From positions 554,875-618,874 of the forward strand of contig NZ_QLKS01000003.1 in the NCBI RefSeq assembly GCF_003350005.1: a stretch of 64,000 nucleotides of DNA. The letters run 5' to 3'. Source of the DNA: Psychrobacter proteolyticus (GTDB lineage: Bacteria; Pseudomonadota; Gammaproteobacteria; Pseudomonadales; Moraxellaceae). The position numbers were made by a program, and so were the translations under genes. The notes under the pieces are model-generated. The model ran no database searches and was not told the origin of the DNA. It was given only the letters and a program-made list of their open reading frames with translations. This document shows positions 35,763 through 45,360 of the stretch, piece by piece. The number at the start of each line of letters is the position of its first letter. Position 1 is the stretch's first letter.

Positions 35763-36314
35763 ATGAATATTCAAGATAAAAACTTGAAATTCGACTTTAA
35801 AGAGCTTGGTTCGTACCAAGTCAGACAATATGAGCATGATATATCTTATCATGCAGATATTGTAGCTTTAGGCTTGGTTAGAAGGCTGACTCACGTCGCA
35901 CTTCATTTATCCAAATATGCTTACGGTATTTCATTACCTAGACACAATGAAAAGTTTCAAAAGGATTATACAGACTCTTTTGTAATGATTGTGTCAGGCG
36001 CTAATCTACTTGATATAGATTTATCGGAAATCAATAAACGTAATGATTTTGTAGAAGGTGGTTTTTTATCCAACTATTTATATTTCTCCTCAATTTTTAG
36101 TAAAAGTTGTGAATCATATGATCACTTCGAGAAACACAGTTTTCATAAAAGTTGGGAAGAATCTATATGTAATCTGTTTGAATTATTTGAACAAGACTCC
36201 ACTCAACATAATATCAACCTTATTGAAAACGCTAATAAGCGTCTAGATGATGTTGAAAATAAAATAAATTCAAAGAATGTAGTATGCAAAATTAAAAATA
36301 AGTTAAGAGTATAA
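35763..36314 (+). CDS. Hypothetical protein with a MazG-like (all-alpha NTP pyrophosphatase) pattern
   Basis: This 183-residue, mostly helical protein has no firm family. The helix HVALHLSKYAYGI (45-56 region) followed by KDYTDSFVMIVSGANLLDIDLSEI (67-90) resembles the second half of the MazG fold, where an ExxD metal motif precedes a 'AnlLgIDLee' helix. Here the motif reads DYTD (68-71). The first-helix glutamates of active MazG are replaced by H44/H48, so activity is doubtful. The C-terminal 40 residues are charged and possibly coiled. GC is very low. It is one base from the next gene, so the two are almost certainly an operon. Confidence 0.6.
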   Translation: MNIQDKNLKFDFKELGSYQVRQYEHDISYHADIVALGLVRRLTHVALHLSKYAYGISLPRHNEKFQKDYTDSFVMIVSGANLLDIDLSEINKRNDFVEGGFLSNYLYFSSIFSKSCESYDHFEKHSFHKSWEESICNLFELFEQDSTQHNINLIENANKRLDDVENKINSKNVVCKIKNKLRV

Positions 36315-36315
36315 A

Positions 36316-37212
36316 TTGAGCTTCTGGTCTACACAAACAATCATAAGTCGCAATAAGGAACTGTCTAAATTAGACAGTAGTAGACCTCTGATTTCAAATT
36401 TTAAAGAAGATAGGGTGAAAGAAGCTTCTTATACACTTACTGTAGGTAATGAAGCATTTATAACTGCTAGTCCAAAAACTAAGCTAGATAAAGTAAAAAA
36501 GTTAGATATTAGCAAAGGAATTTGTTATATACCTCCAGGACAGTTTGCTTATCTTATAACCCATGAAGAGATTAATATACCGACAAATTGCTTGGCTTTT
36601 ATTTCAATGAAGTTTTCTACTAAAGCTTCGGGACTAGTTAACGTCTCGGGCTTTCACGTAGATCCTGGTTATTCAGGAAAACTTATATTTGCTGTTTATA
36701 ATGCTGGTGTAAAGAGAATACCCATACGAATGGGCATGGGTATATTTCTAATATGGTTTAGTAGTCTAGATTATATTGATAGTAAACCAAAAGATGAAGA
36801 AGGGTTTGATAAAATTCCAACTAATATTTTAGAAAATTCCCAAGATGCTGAAACCTTGAAAAATTTATCGGATAAGATTGCTGAATTAGAATTTAAGTCT
36901 AACCAGTCATCTTTTAAGTCAACACTTCTTTTAACTTTATTGATTCCTCTTGATATTTTTCTTTTTAAAAGTTTTTATGAAAAATATGATATATCTAATA
37001 TCTATAATACAGATCTTGGTTACTGGGTGGCTATAGCAGTTATATTAGTTGTTTTACTATTCCATATTGAGTTTTACTTAATAATGAGAAAGATAAAGAA
37101 TACGATAATACAGCATTCTATTTTTCTAAGATTGAAATACATGATTATAGGGTTGCTTACAAGGTTTGAAGCATTCTGTATAAAAAAACCTAAGAAAAAA
37201 GACGATAATTAA
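36316..37212 (+). CDS. dCTP-deaminase/dUTPase-fold protein with two membrane helices, catalytic residues lost
   Basis: Residues 1-155 follow the dCTP deaminase fold, with EASYTLTVGNEAFIT (36-50), CYIPPGQFAYLITHEEI (70-86) and HVDPGYSGKLIFAVYNAG (114-131). Against E. coli Dcd, catalytic Glu138 (VLEFYN) becomes Ala126 (FAVYN) and Arg115 becomes Ala104, so deamination is unlikely. A short coiled stretch (175-195) leads to helices at about 202-220 and 236-256 and a very basic tail. I infer a membrane-tethered nucleotide sensor. It starts with TTG, one base after the upstream stop, with AGAG before it. GC is about 30% (18/60 in 36841-36900) versus 53% in 37861-37920 of the permease gene. Confidence 0.75.
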   Translation: MSFWSTQTIISRNKELSKLDSSRPLISNFKEDRVKEASYTLTVGNEAFITASPKTKLDKVKKLDISKGICYIPPGQFAYLITHEEINIPTNCLAFISMKFSTKASGLVNVSGFHVDPGYSGKLIFAVYNAGVKRIPIRMGMGIFLIWFSSLDYIDSKPKDEEGFDKIPTNILENSQDAETLKNLSDKIAELEFKSNQSSFKSTLLLTLLIPLDIFLFKSFYEKYDISNIYNTDLGYWVAIAVILVVLLFHIEFYLIMRKIKNTIIQHSIFLRLKYMIIGLLTRFEAFCIKKPKKKDDN

Positions 37213-37385
37213 TATTACATTCTAACTCAATGGTTGTATCTGGAATTAAGTGCAAAGATAATTTATTACCTGACAGAGTTTAAATTTACTTTGAGACTCT
37301 AACTTGTTTTCTTAAATAAATTTCGATTGAAGAGGCGATTTAGCTCTGTTATTACCTCGTTCAAACTGTTAAATAGTAGTAAATC

Positions 37386-37411
37386 AAAAACCCCCTATGA
37401 AGGGGGTTTTT
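37386..37411 (-). terminator. Strong bidirectional terminator at the right edge of the AT-rich block
   Basis: AAAAACCCCC pairs with GGGGGTTTTT around six bases. It ends the ABC permease operon on the minus strand and the AT-rich operon on the plus strand. The rest of 37213-37385 is AT-rich with nothing recognised. Confidence 0.93.
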
Positions 37412-37436
37412 CGTGTAAAGCTAAAATTGAAGATAC

Positions 37437-40079
37437 TTAAATCATCGCCCTAACCCTTGCCATAATCCCGCGTCCAATCACCAATCTCACATAAATGATG
37501 GCAATGGCAAACAGCAATACGATTAATGCCGCACCGCCAATAGCCAAGCTCATCCACGGCACACTAAACTGTAGATTAAACCACTGAGTAATAGCTGCCC
37601 ATGCGCCAACGCTGGCAATGACAACCGCAAAGGTCGCCGCGCTAATACCAAGCACACCCAGCTCTAGGATATTGAGCATATACAAGTCACGCTTTTGCAT
37701 ACCGAGCAGTCTAAATGACGCGCTGTCTTTCATACGGTCTTGCGAGGTAGACAGTAGCGAGCTGATCAGCACCATGACGCCAGTGAGTAGGGCAAGCAAG
37801 GTGAACACATAGACCAAGCGGCTCATTTGTACCACCAACTCTTGGATTTGTTTCGCAATGGCAGTGCCATCGATCGTAGTGACAGCAGGGAACTCGCGTA
37901 CCAGTTTACCTTGTAGCTCTGGAATGTCACTCTCTGGCACATGCACAGTGGCAAACTGAATCTGCGGCGCAGCGGACAGCACGGACGGCTCAAATAAGAA
38001 ATAGAAATACGGGCTTGGGCCACGCTCATAGCGCGTGCGAATACTGGTAATCTGCCCGATGATTTCGATACCTTGAATGTTAAAGCGTACCTGATCACCC
38101 ATACCGACATTGAGCATACCTGCGGCAGTGTCCAAGATAGATAAAGGTTTGATTTGTTCATTTGTCGCATCGATAGGGGTGTATAGCGCGTCGTCTGTGA
38201 GCGATTCAGTGATGTATTCGGTCTCCATGACCGTATCTGCATAGCTCAAGTTAAAGACACGCGTGGGATCATCAAACCCATCAGCAGGCTCGATATCTTT
38301 TGCCGCCACATCATTTGCTGTCTCCACACGCGCACGAATGACGGGATAATAAGTGACGGGCGCCTCAATGATCGCATCAATATCATCATGCTGATCGCTC
38401 TGCACATCGAGCAAAAACAGATTGGGCGCGTCTTCAGGATAGGCATTGATAAACTGCGCTTTGATACTGTGATTGAGCGTCGTGATAAGCGTCAGTACCG
38501 CTACCGATAGCGATAAGGTGACAAAGAATAATGCTGATTGGTTGCCTTTACGCGCAAGGTTATGAATGGCGATACGCTGCATCCAACTGACCTTGGTATT
38601 GCTTGTTAACTTATTAAGCAGCCACAGCCACCCACGCGCCAATAGCCAAAATATCGCCACAAAGCCGATCAAGCCGCCTAATAGCTGCGCGCCTAATGAC
38701 AGTGAACCCACTTCATAAGCAAAGAAAGCATACAGCCCTGCCAGCACCAAGCCATACCACAGTAGCGGCACGCGTCGATACCAAGGCAAGTTTTGTGTTT
38801 GCGTGCTTGCCCCTTGATTGAGTAGGGTAGCGGGTTTGGTTGTGTTAAGTGCGCTTAGACCACGCTGCGCAATCAGTAGCGTCAGGGCTAAAGCAATCAC
38901 AATAGTTTTGATCGCACTGATTGGATTGATGGCTAGACCAACGTCGGCTGGCAAGATAGCCACCAGATACGGCTGACCGATTTTGAGTAAGCCCAGACTA
39001 AGGGCAACCGCTGCGATACAAGCAATGACAGTCGTGATGATAAGCAGCTGATAGTAGCTACGTTTGAGTGAGCTAAGTGGCTCGCCGAGCGCCAATCGGA
39101 TGGCATTATTGGACTGCTGCTTGCTGACAAATGCGCTAATGACGCCGTACATAGCAACCGCAGATAGTAGCAACACCGCGATTACCAACAGTTTTAAGAA
39201 CATCAGCACATTGTCAGAGATACGCGAGACCGAAGTATCTGCGGACTCAGCGTCAGATAGCTCAATATCAGGATAATTGGTCAGGATATCTGTGAGCTTG
39301 TCACGCTGCGTGGTTATTAGCTCTGGGTCGCCTGCCATCTCGATACGATAGTTTATTCGGCTACGTTGACCCAATAGATTGGTTGACGGAAGTGCATCTT
39401 GTTTCATCAACACACGCCCACCAAAACCAAAGGTAGTCAGCGGACGGTCAGGCTCTTTGGTCAGTACATCACTGATCGTAAATTGCGCATCGCCAATGGT
39501 GATACGGTCGCCAACATCGGCCTGTAGACTACTAAGTACTTCTGGCGCGACGATCACACTGTCAGATGTTAGCTGATTCCACAGCGGCTGCCCCGAGGCA
39601 AGCTCCGCTGTGCCGTATAAGGGATACGACGGCGAGACGGCTTTGACGCTGGCAAGCAAGGTTTGCTCATCATTGACCAGCATGGCGCTAAACTGGTAGT
39701 CATACACCGTCTGTGTATTAGGGATAGTTTCTACCTGTGACAATACTTCGCTTGGCCAGTCTTGCTTACTGTTTAGGATTAGATCACCACCAACAAGCGC
39801 GCGCTGATTGTCATTGATATAGCTATCGACAGACTGCTGCACAGAATCGAGGGTCAGGTAGGTTGCAAGCGACAAGGTCAAGGTCAGTAGAAACAACACA
39901 GGATATACCCGGCGCTGCCACCAGCTACGACTGAGTGCTTGGGAGCCTAGGGTTTGAAAACCTAGGGTACGGGTAAAGAATTGACTAAGGATGCCGCTAG
40001 GATAACTGGACTCTTGATGCATACTGGTATCAGTCTTTTTTGTATCAGGCGATTTGTTGTCTGTGGGCTTACTATTCAT
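37437..40079 (-). CDS. ABC transporter permease, FtsX/MacB type (YbbP-like)
   Basis: This 880-residue inner-membrane protein has an N-terminal helix (residues 52-67 region) and then two FtsX-type blocks. Each has a large periplasmic domain and a cluster of helices (about 285-420, 440-480 and 745-870), roughly ten helices in all. This matches YbbP of the YbbAP system, which works with the ATPase encoded just upstream. With tesA in the same operon it probably extracts or moves lipid-like substrates from the inner membrane. The substrate is not known from sequence. Confidence 0.88.
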   Translation of the reverse strand: MNSKPTDNKSPDTKKTDTSMHQESSYPSGILSQFFTRTLGFQTLGSQALSRSWWQRRVYPVLFLLTLTLSLATYLTLDSVQQSVDSYINDNQRALVGGDLILNSKQDWPSEVLSQVETIPNTQTVYDYQFSAMLVNDEQTLLASVKAVSPSYPLYGTAELASGQPLWNQLTSDSVIVAPEVLSSLQADVGDRITIGDAQFTISDVLTKEPDRPLTTFGFGGRVLMKQDALPSTNLLGQRSRINYRIEMAGDPELITTQRDKLTDILTNYPDIELSDAESADTSVSRISDNVLMFLKLLVIAVLLLSAVAMYGVISAFVSKQQSNNAIRLALGEPLSSLKRSYYQLLIITTVIACIAAVALSLGLLKIGQPYLVAILPADVGLAINPISAIKTIVIALALTLLIAQRGLSALNTTKPATLLNQGASTQTQNLPWYRRVPLLWYGLVLAGLYAFFAYEVGSLSLGAQLLGGLIGFVAIFWLLARGWLWLLNKLTSNTKVSWMQRIAIHNLARKGNQSALFFVTLSLSVAVLTLITTLNHSIKAQFINAYPEDAPNLFLLDVQSDQHDDIDAIIEAPVTYYPVIRARVETANDVAAKDIEPADGFDDPTRVFNLSYADTVMETEYITESLTDDALYTPIDATNEQIKPLSILDTAAGMLNVGMGDQVRFNIQGIEIIGQITSIRTRYERGPSPYFYFLFEPSVLSAAPQIQFATVHVPESDIPELQGKLVREFPAVTTIDGTAIAKQIQELVVQMSRLVYVFTLLALLTGVMVLISSLLSTSQDRMKDSASFRLLGMQKRDLYMLNILELGVLGISAATFAVVIASVGAWAAITQWFNLQFSVPWMSLAIGGAALIVLLFAIAIIYVRLVIGRGIMARVRAMI

Positions 40080-40098
40080 TAAGATACAATCCAGTTAT

Positions 40099-40818
40099 TC
40101 ATGTAGGTACAATGCGGCCATCATGCATGGTGATGACGCGATCTGCCATTTCGGAAAGTGCTGGATCATGAGTTACGACCACCAGTGCCGAGCCAACCTG
40201 TTGGCGTAAATCCAATAGCAGCTGCATGACTTGATCGGCATTTTGCTCATCCAAGTTGCCCGTTGGCTCATCCGCAAACACAATCTTTGGGTGCGATACC
40301 AGTGCTCGTGCTACTGCTGTACGCTGCTGCTCACCACCAGATAGTTGATTGGGTAAGCTGTGACGTCTATGACCCAAATCAACCGCATCTATCAGCTCGT
40401 CTACTCGTGTTGGGTTTGGACGTCTGGCAATATCAAGTGGAAAGGCGATATTTTCAGCGACGGTCAGTGTGGGCAATAGATGAAACGACTGAAAGACAAA
40501 GCCCATATCCTGTTGACGAATAACGGCTAGCGCATCTTCGTCGAGGCTGCTAAGCATTTGACCTGCCAGCGACACCGTACCACTATCGGGATAGTCTAAT
40601 GCTGCGAGTAACCCTAACAAAGTAGATTTACCCGATCCTGATTTACCCATGATGACTACAAACTCGCCAGCGTTGACATAGATATCTACGTCTTTAATGA
40701 TGGACAACTTTTGCTCACCGACTTGCACGGTTTTATTTAACTGTGAGGCGGTCAGTAGTGCTTGTGTCTTAGCGTCTGCTTGTGGCGTTGCTGTGGCAGT
40801 CGAAGATGATGATGTCAT
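40099..40818 (-). CDS. ABC transporter ATP-binding protein (YbbA/LolD-like)
   Basis: The 239-residue ATPase is complete: Walker A GKSGSGKST, Q-loop FVFQSFHLLPTLT, signature LSGGEQQRTAVARAL, Walker B IVFADEPTGNLD and the switch His in VVTHD. Its size and the MacB/LolD-type 'ADEPTGNLD' point to the mechanotransmission class, paired with the FtsX-type permease 19 bp downstream. A Ser/Thr/Ala-rich head of about 20 residues is extra. Confidence 0.93.
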   Translation of the reverse strand: MTSSSSTATATPQADAKTQALLTASQLNKTVQVGEQKLSIIKDVDIYVNAGEFVVIMGKSGSGKSTLLGLLAALDYPDSGTVSLAGQMLSSLDEDALAVIRQQDMGFVFQSFHLLPTLTVAENIAFPLDIARRPNPTRVDELIDAVDLGHRRHSLPNQLSGGEQQRTAVARALVSHPKIVFADEPTGNLDEQNADQVMQLLLDLRQQVGSALVVVTHDPALSEMADRVITMHDGRIVPT

Positions 40819-40830
40819 TACAGTGTCTCG

Positions 40831-41694
40831 TTAAGTAGTCTCGTTTGTCTTATTTTTTGTCGTATTGTCTTGAGCAGTCGTAGCTGTGTTATCGGTATCG
40901 GTTGTTTTTAACTCTTTTAGCTCTTCTAACTCTTTTAACTTAGGCTCTAGAATAGGCAATATATTGTTATTAACAATAATCTCGTAGCCTTCTTTAGTCG
41001 GATGAATCGCATCCGCCTGGTTTAGCTCTCGGTCACCGCCGACACCCTCTAAGAAAAACGGAATAAGCGTCAGGTTCATGTCTTTCGCAACACGTGGATA
41101 AATGTCTGAGAATGCCGCGACGTATTCACTGCCTAGATTGTCATAGATCGACATACCGCCCAAGATGACGACACTGCCATTGTCCTGTAGATGCTTAACC
41201 GCAGTACGAATATTGGCTTCAATTGTGGCCACATCGATACCACGTATCGCATCGTTAGCACCGATAGTCAATATTGTGATGTCGGGTTTGGTTTGCGATA
41301 CCCAGTCCAATCGATTGACCAATCCCGTACTGGTTTCACCGCTTAGACCTGAGTTGATAACTTTGGCATTAGCGTAGCCCATTTCTTGCAGACGATCTTC
41401 TAACTGAGCAGGATAGTTGTCATCTTTATCTACCCCCAGACCTTCTGTCAGTGAGTCACCAAGCGCTAAAATAGTAAGTGATGAGGATTTGACCTGTTGA
41501 TCAGTTGATGCTGCGGTTTCAGTGGCTACTGGAGCAGTGCTGGCTTGACTGTTAGTCGCTTCAGTACTGGTACTCTGCGTGTCAGTAGTAGATGTCGTTT
41601 CAGCATCTTTTTGACAACCACTGATAGCCATTACAGCTGCGAGCATGGCAATAGCAGGCAAGCGCTGAGCAAAACGAGAGGGGAGTTTCATCAT
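40831..41694 (-). CDS. tesA: SGNH esterase/lysophospholipase (TesA-like), lipoprotein
   Basis: The 287-residue precursor has a lipoprotein signal with lipobox MAISGC, then a Ser/Thr/Ala-rich linker (28-70). The SGNH hydrolase domain follows: block I ILALGDSLTEGLG with the nucleophile Ser, block II SGLSGETS, block III ILTIGANDA and block V DAIHPTKEGY with Asp and His. A charged C-terminal tail (EELKELKT repeats) follows. It is the periplasmic TesA type that cleaves acyl esters. In E. coli tesA lies divergent from ybbA-ybbP; here the three form one operon with 12- and 19-bp gaps. Confidence 0.9.
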   Translation of the reverse strand: MMKLPSRFAQRLPAIAMLAAVMAISGCQKDAETTSTTDTQSTSTEATNSQASTAPVATETAASTDQQVKSSSLTILALGDSLTEGLGVDKDDNYPAQLEDRLQEMGYANAKVINSGLSGETSTGLVNRLDWVSQTKPDITILTIGANDAIRGIDVATIEANIRTAVKHLQDNGSVVILGGMSIYDNLGSEYVAAFSDIYPRVAKDMNLTLIPFFLEGVGGDRELNQADAIHPTKEGYEIIVNNNILPILEPKLKELEELKELKTTDTDNTATTAQDNTTKNKTNETT

Positions 41695-41987
41695 GGGTGT
41701 TATGTCCTATATGCAATCAAACCAGTGTCTAGTCAAATCCTATCTAAACCAGATATAGTAACAGTCGGATAAATCGTCAGGATCGCTCAGTCTACTATTG
41801 GTAGTACTTTCACACGCTGTCCTTTTATCCAGCTTATATTAAGTATCTAAGTTATATTGAACTGACTATAGCAAAATAAGACAGTGACCTATATTGCCCT
41901 AAGGTTAATTTAAGGCTGCTTTATTGCGCGTTAGCAATCATAGCCTTGTAGACCACAAAAACTGATAGAAATGAAAGCTGATAGCAA

Positions 41988-43220
41988 TCAAATATATTTG
42001 CCATCGACCATCACTGGACGACTAACAAGCCAAGCAATCACGACGTTGACAATCATCAGTATCAGCATAATAAAAAGCGGCATACTCCAACTACCAGTCA
42101 TTTCATGCAGCCAACCTGTACCTAACGGTCCAAAAAATGCAATGACATAACCAACTGCTTGAGCCATACCAGACAGCTCACTTGCCTGATTGGTCGTATA
42201 GGTGCGCATAGAGAACAGCATCATGCTCAAGGTGAAAATCGCCGAACAGCCCATGCCCATCATGCCTGACCATAGCCATGCCAAGTCAGTCGATAGATGA
42301 CTGACGCCCAATATACCAACGACATTTAGCACAGCGGCGAACACTGCTAGCGCTTGAATAGGGCGGCCACGATTGACCAACCAAGTTAGGCTTAAGATAG
42401 AGACTGGTGCCATAAACTGAAATACAGAACCCATTTGTCCAGCGCTGACCGCAGATAACCCTTTACTAACCCAAATCGACGGTAAAAAACTGGCGACGGT
42501 ATAAAACAGTAATGACTGCAAACCCATGAAAATCGCAATCTGCCACGCAAAGGTCGTGCGCCACATGGAGATTTCAGAAGAGCCTAAGGCCGCAGGGATA
42601 ACTGCTTGATGGTTGGATGAACCCAAACGCACACGTAACAACAGCCAAATCACGAAAGCAAACACACCTAGTATCGTCCAACCACCTAATGCCCACTGCC
42701 AACCAACTTGCTCCGATAGCGGTAATACGACGCCTGCGACGATACCTGCTGCTGTGGTCATCGTTAAACTAAACAACCCTGTAATCAGCGGAATATGTTG
42801 CGGGGTACGCTGCTTAATGACAGGTGCTGCTAAAGTATTAGCGAAACCAATGGCAAGGGTAAGCAACAAAGTACCAATTAAAAACCCACTCCACGTCGGG
42901 ATAGCAGTACGGATAATCATCCCTACCGTTAATAGCCCAATCATGGCAATCAGCGTATTTTCTAGCCCGAATCGCTTACCAATGGCTGGGGAAATCAGCG
43001 CACCAACGGCAAAGCTCAGCATAGGCACTGCTCCTAGCCAGCCTATCTGAAACTCAGAGATATCAAGCGCGTCTTTTACCACTGGGGCGATAGAACCTAG
43101 TGCAACGATAGGTGCACGCATATTGGTGGCTAGTAGAACCATGGCACACAGGACCAACCAAAAGGTAAAGCGTGAAGAGGGCAGGCTAGATGAAGCAGAT
43201 AGATTGGACGAGGTAGACAT
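41988..43220 (-). CDS. MFS transporter, CynX/NimT family
   Basis: This is an inner-membrane carrier of 410 residues with about 12 helices after a Ser-rich N-terminus. FWLVLCAMVLLATNMRAPIVALGSIAPVV is the start seen in the cyanate/nitroimidazole transporter (CynX/NimT) group. The first-loop pattern GALISPAIGKRFG is the MFS motif A region. The substrate is not predictable. It has no clear operon partner and the 293-bp gap before tesA holds nothing recognised. Confidence 0.87.
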   Translation of the reverse strand: MSTSSNLSASSSLPSSRFTFWLVLCAMVLLATNMRAPIVALGSIAPVVKDALDISEFQIGWLGAVPMLSFAVGALISPAIGKRFGLENTLIAMIGLLTVGMIIRTAIPTWSGFLIGTLLLTLAIGFANTLAAPVIKQRTPQHIPLITGLFSLTMTTAAGIVAGVVLPLSEQVGWQWALGGWTILGVFAFVIWLLLRVRLGSSNHQAVIPAALGSSEISMWRTTFAWQIAIFMGLQSLLFYTVASFLPSIWVSKGLSAVSAGQMGSVFQFMAPVSILSLTWLVNRGRPIQALAVFAAVLNVVGILGVSHLSTDLAWLWSGMMGMGCSAIFTLSMMLFSMRTYTTNQASELSGMAQAVGYVIAFFGPLGTGWLHEMTGSWSMPLFIMLILMIVNVVIAWLVSRPVMVDGKYI

Positions 43221-43222
43221 AG

Positions 43223-43396
43223 CAGCACAACGATGACAGCGAAAAAGAACACGTTATTAAACAGCGTCAAGAAATTGCCGCTTATAAAATAACACCAGAG
43301 AGCATTTACTTAGATACGTACCTAGACGGTAAGCAATATCGTAAATCAGACCGAAAAATATATGTAGCGCGTAAGACATACAATCTACTGAACTGA
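43223..43396 (+). pseudogene. Possible gene remnant: open frame without a start codon
   Basis: Fifty-seven codons are open, ending in TGA, with protein-like content such as PESIYLDTYLDGKQYRKSDR and IYVARKTYNLLN. The frame is closed by TAG right at its left edge, beside the start of the MFS gene on the other strand, and there is no ATG, GTG or TTG within it. It may be the 3' remnant of a lost gene cut off by rearrangement. Family not recognised. Chance cannot be excluded for a frame this short. Confidence 0.3.
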
Positions 43397-43527
43397 CTTT
43401 GCTAAATTGGCAGGCAGGTTAGTCAAGATATATGTGTGGTTACTGCGAGTTACGGCTTTAGAACAGTGATAATAAGAGATGGCAATAATAAGGAATCTTA
43501 AATAAGCAGTCTTATCGCGCAATAAAA

Positions 43528-43564
43528 ATAGCGCCAACTCATTTTTAAATGACTTGGCGCTATT
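43528..43564 (-). terminator. Terminator of nqrM (minus strand)
   Basis: AATAGCGCCAA pairs with TTGGCGCTATT, with an inner TCATTT/AAATGA stem. Read on the minus strand it runs into a T-rich tail. The rest of 43397-43621 holds nothing recognised. Confidence 0.8.
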
Positions 43565-43621
43565 ATAAGAACATATGTTAGGTAAATGCTACCAGCGTAT
43601 GGTAACCAATAGGCTAGGCTA

Positions 43622-43867
43622 TTAAACCGATTTACCCAATTGAGCAGCTCTTAATGCATTCTCTTGTTGTTCAGCGATTAGTGAATCGCACTTATTGGGA
43701 TCATTACCACAAAACGAGCAATTTTCGTCGCCCATCAATTTGGCAACACCGCCACAAGATCCTCTAAGCGGCTTTTTTTTGACCATATAACCGACGCCCA
43801 TAAAAATGAAGAATAGGACAAATACGGTGAAAGTAATGGCAAGCATAGGAAGCAGTTGGCTAAGCAT
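43622..43867 (-). CDS. nqrM: NqrM, Na+-NQR maturation factor
   Basis: The 81-residue protein has one membrane helix (residues 6-28) and the four-cysteine pattern of NqrM: RGSCGG, then DENCSFCGNDPNKC. NqrM is needed to place the Fe centre coordinated by NqrD and NqrE in the membrane. The location close to apbE and the nqr genes supports this firmly. Size is normal. Confidence 0.95.
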   Translation of the reverse strand: MLSQLLPMLAITFTVFVLFFIFMGVGYMVKKKPLRGSCGGVAKLMGDENCSFCGNDPNKCDSLIAEQQENALRAAQLGKSV

Positions 43868-44082
43868 AGAGGAAACCTCATTTTAAAAAATAGGGCAGTT
43901 ATTAGTGGTGCTGTTATTAGTAGTGCTGTCTAAGTCAATGACAGCTAAGCACGGTTAATAACAACTGTATAATAGTATAGCAAATTTTAGTGCGGCTCGT
44001 TGTGCGTTAACGTATTCTCTTGTTTCACCTCTATCGCTTACCAGTGGCTGTTAGAGTGTGCCGTCTAGAGCTTGAAGAACGT

Positions 44083-45237
44083 TTAGAGCTTTTTGTCAGC
44101 ACGTAATGCTTTCATCGCTGGTGTCTGCACCACCTGCCAGTCGTCAATGTTATCGTCAGCAGCTTCGTTAGACACATTATCAGAACCCTTTGCTTTTACA
44201 TCGTCAGCTAGTACCACGAACATAGCCGCCAGATTTTGTGTTTTAGCGAGGTCTAGTGCTTTGTGATAAGGCATCGCCGTAAGGGCTGTTGCCCATGCAT
44301 CTGCCAATGCAACTGAATCAGCAGCGACAGTGACTGAAGGTGCACCGCCTGCAATAGGGTTACCCGTTGTCGGATCGATAGTATGGCTATAGCGTTTGCC
44401 ATCAAATATGACAGAGTTGCGATAGTTGCCAGAGGTCGCTAGATGCATTTGGCTAGCCGTATTCTTTGGTTGATGAATAGCAGATATAGTTTGACGTTCG
44501 CTGACAGTGCTGCCTTCGATAGGAGCATCAATCGCAATTTGCCATGGCTGCTGCTGATTATTCACACCAGAAGTGGCAACTTCACCGCCTATTTCAACCA
44601 TATAATTACGGATCTGATAGTCATCTTTCAGGACATTAGCGATGACATCGACGCCATAACCTTTGGCAACAGCGGAGAAGTCTAAACCAATGCCGTCTTT
44701 GGTTTTATAGATGGTGTCATCTTTCTTTATGATGCTCTCAAAGTCGACTAATGCTTTAGCTTGCGCAATCTCAATAGCGGTCGGTGGACTTTGTAGACGC
44801 TCGACCGTCATGGTACTACCAAAGCCCCATGTGTTTACGAGTGGCATAACGGTAGGGTCAAAAGCACCGCCAGATTGCTGATAAACAATTTGTGATACAT
44901 CTAGTACACGACTAAAATCAGAATCGATAGTGATAGGTTTGTCTTTGCCCAAACGATTGAATGTAGATATCGTTGAGTCGTTTTGATAAGTAGACATGCT
45001 ATCGTTAATTTGTTTTAGGCGCTCGTCTACTGCAGCTTGTATGGCAGCTTCGTCCGCATCATCAGGCAACTGATAGCTAATATGGTAGCTCGTCCCCATC
45101 GTCTCACCGATCAGATAGTTATAATCTGGGGTTTGCTGGCAAGCGCTGAGACCCAAAGTACTAGCAAGGCTGATGACGCCTACTAAGGTAAGGTGTAGAG
45201 TTTTTTTGGAAGATAAGCAGTATATAGTGTTTTTCAT
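44083..45237 (-). CDS. apbE: FAD:protein FMN transferase
   Basis: ApbE attaches FMN by a phosphoester bond to threonines of NqrB and NqrC. The precursor of 384 residues has a lipoprotein signal (lipobox LGLSAC), so it acts in the periplasm. Motifs are GTSYHISY, DFSAVAKGYGVDVIA, the glycine-rich VEIGGEVATSG, and SHTIDPTTGNPI. The ATG at 45237 gives a proper lipoprotein signal; a frame opening 35 codons earlier does not. The C-terminus carries about 30 extra hydrophilic residues. Confidence 0.95.
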   Translation of the reverse strand: MKNTIYCLSSKKTLHLTLVGVISLASTLGLSACQQTPDYNYLIGETMGTSYHISYQLPDDADEAAIQAAVDERLKQINDSMSTYQNDSTISTFNRLGKDKPITIDSDFSRVLDVSQIVYQQSGGAFDPTVMPLVNTWGFGSTMTVERLQSPPTAIEIAQAKALVDFESIIKKDDTIYKTKDGIGLDFSAVAKGYGVDVIANVLKDDYQIRNYMVEIGGEVATSGVNNQQQPWQIAIDAPIEGSTVSERQTISAIHQPKNTASQMHLATSGNYRNSVIFDGKRYSHTIDPTTGNPIAGGAPSVTVAADSVALADAWATALTAMPYHKALDLAKTQNLAAMFVVLADDVKAKGSDNVSNEAADDNIDDWQVVQTPAMKALRADKKL

Positions 45238-45360
45238 AATATTTTCGGTATGGCGTAGAAATGAGTAGGGTGTAAAACAAGCCACGCTTATTTTACACCC
45301 CTTGAACCCAAAAATACCAACAAAGGCACCATTCAGCGACAATTCGTTCGGTTGAGTAGC

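Noticed and set aside
36316..37212. Functional dCTP deaminase
   Set aside because: The fold pattern fits, but the residues equivalent to catalytic Glu138 and Arg115 are both Ala, so it is described as an inactive relative.
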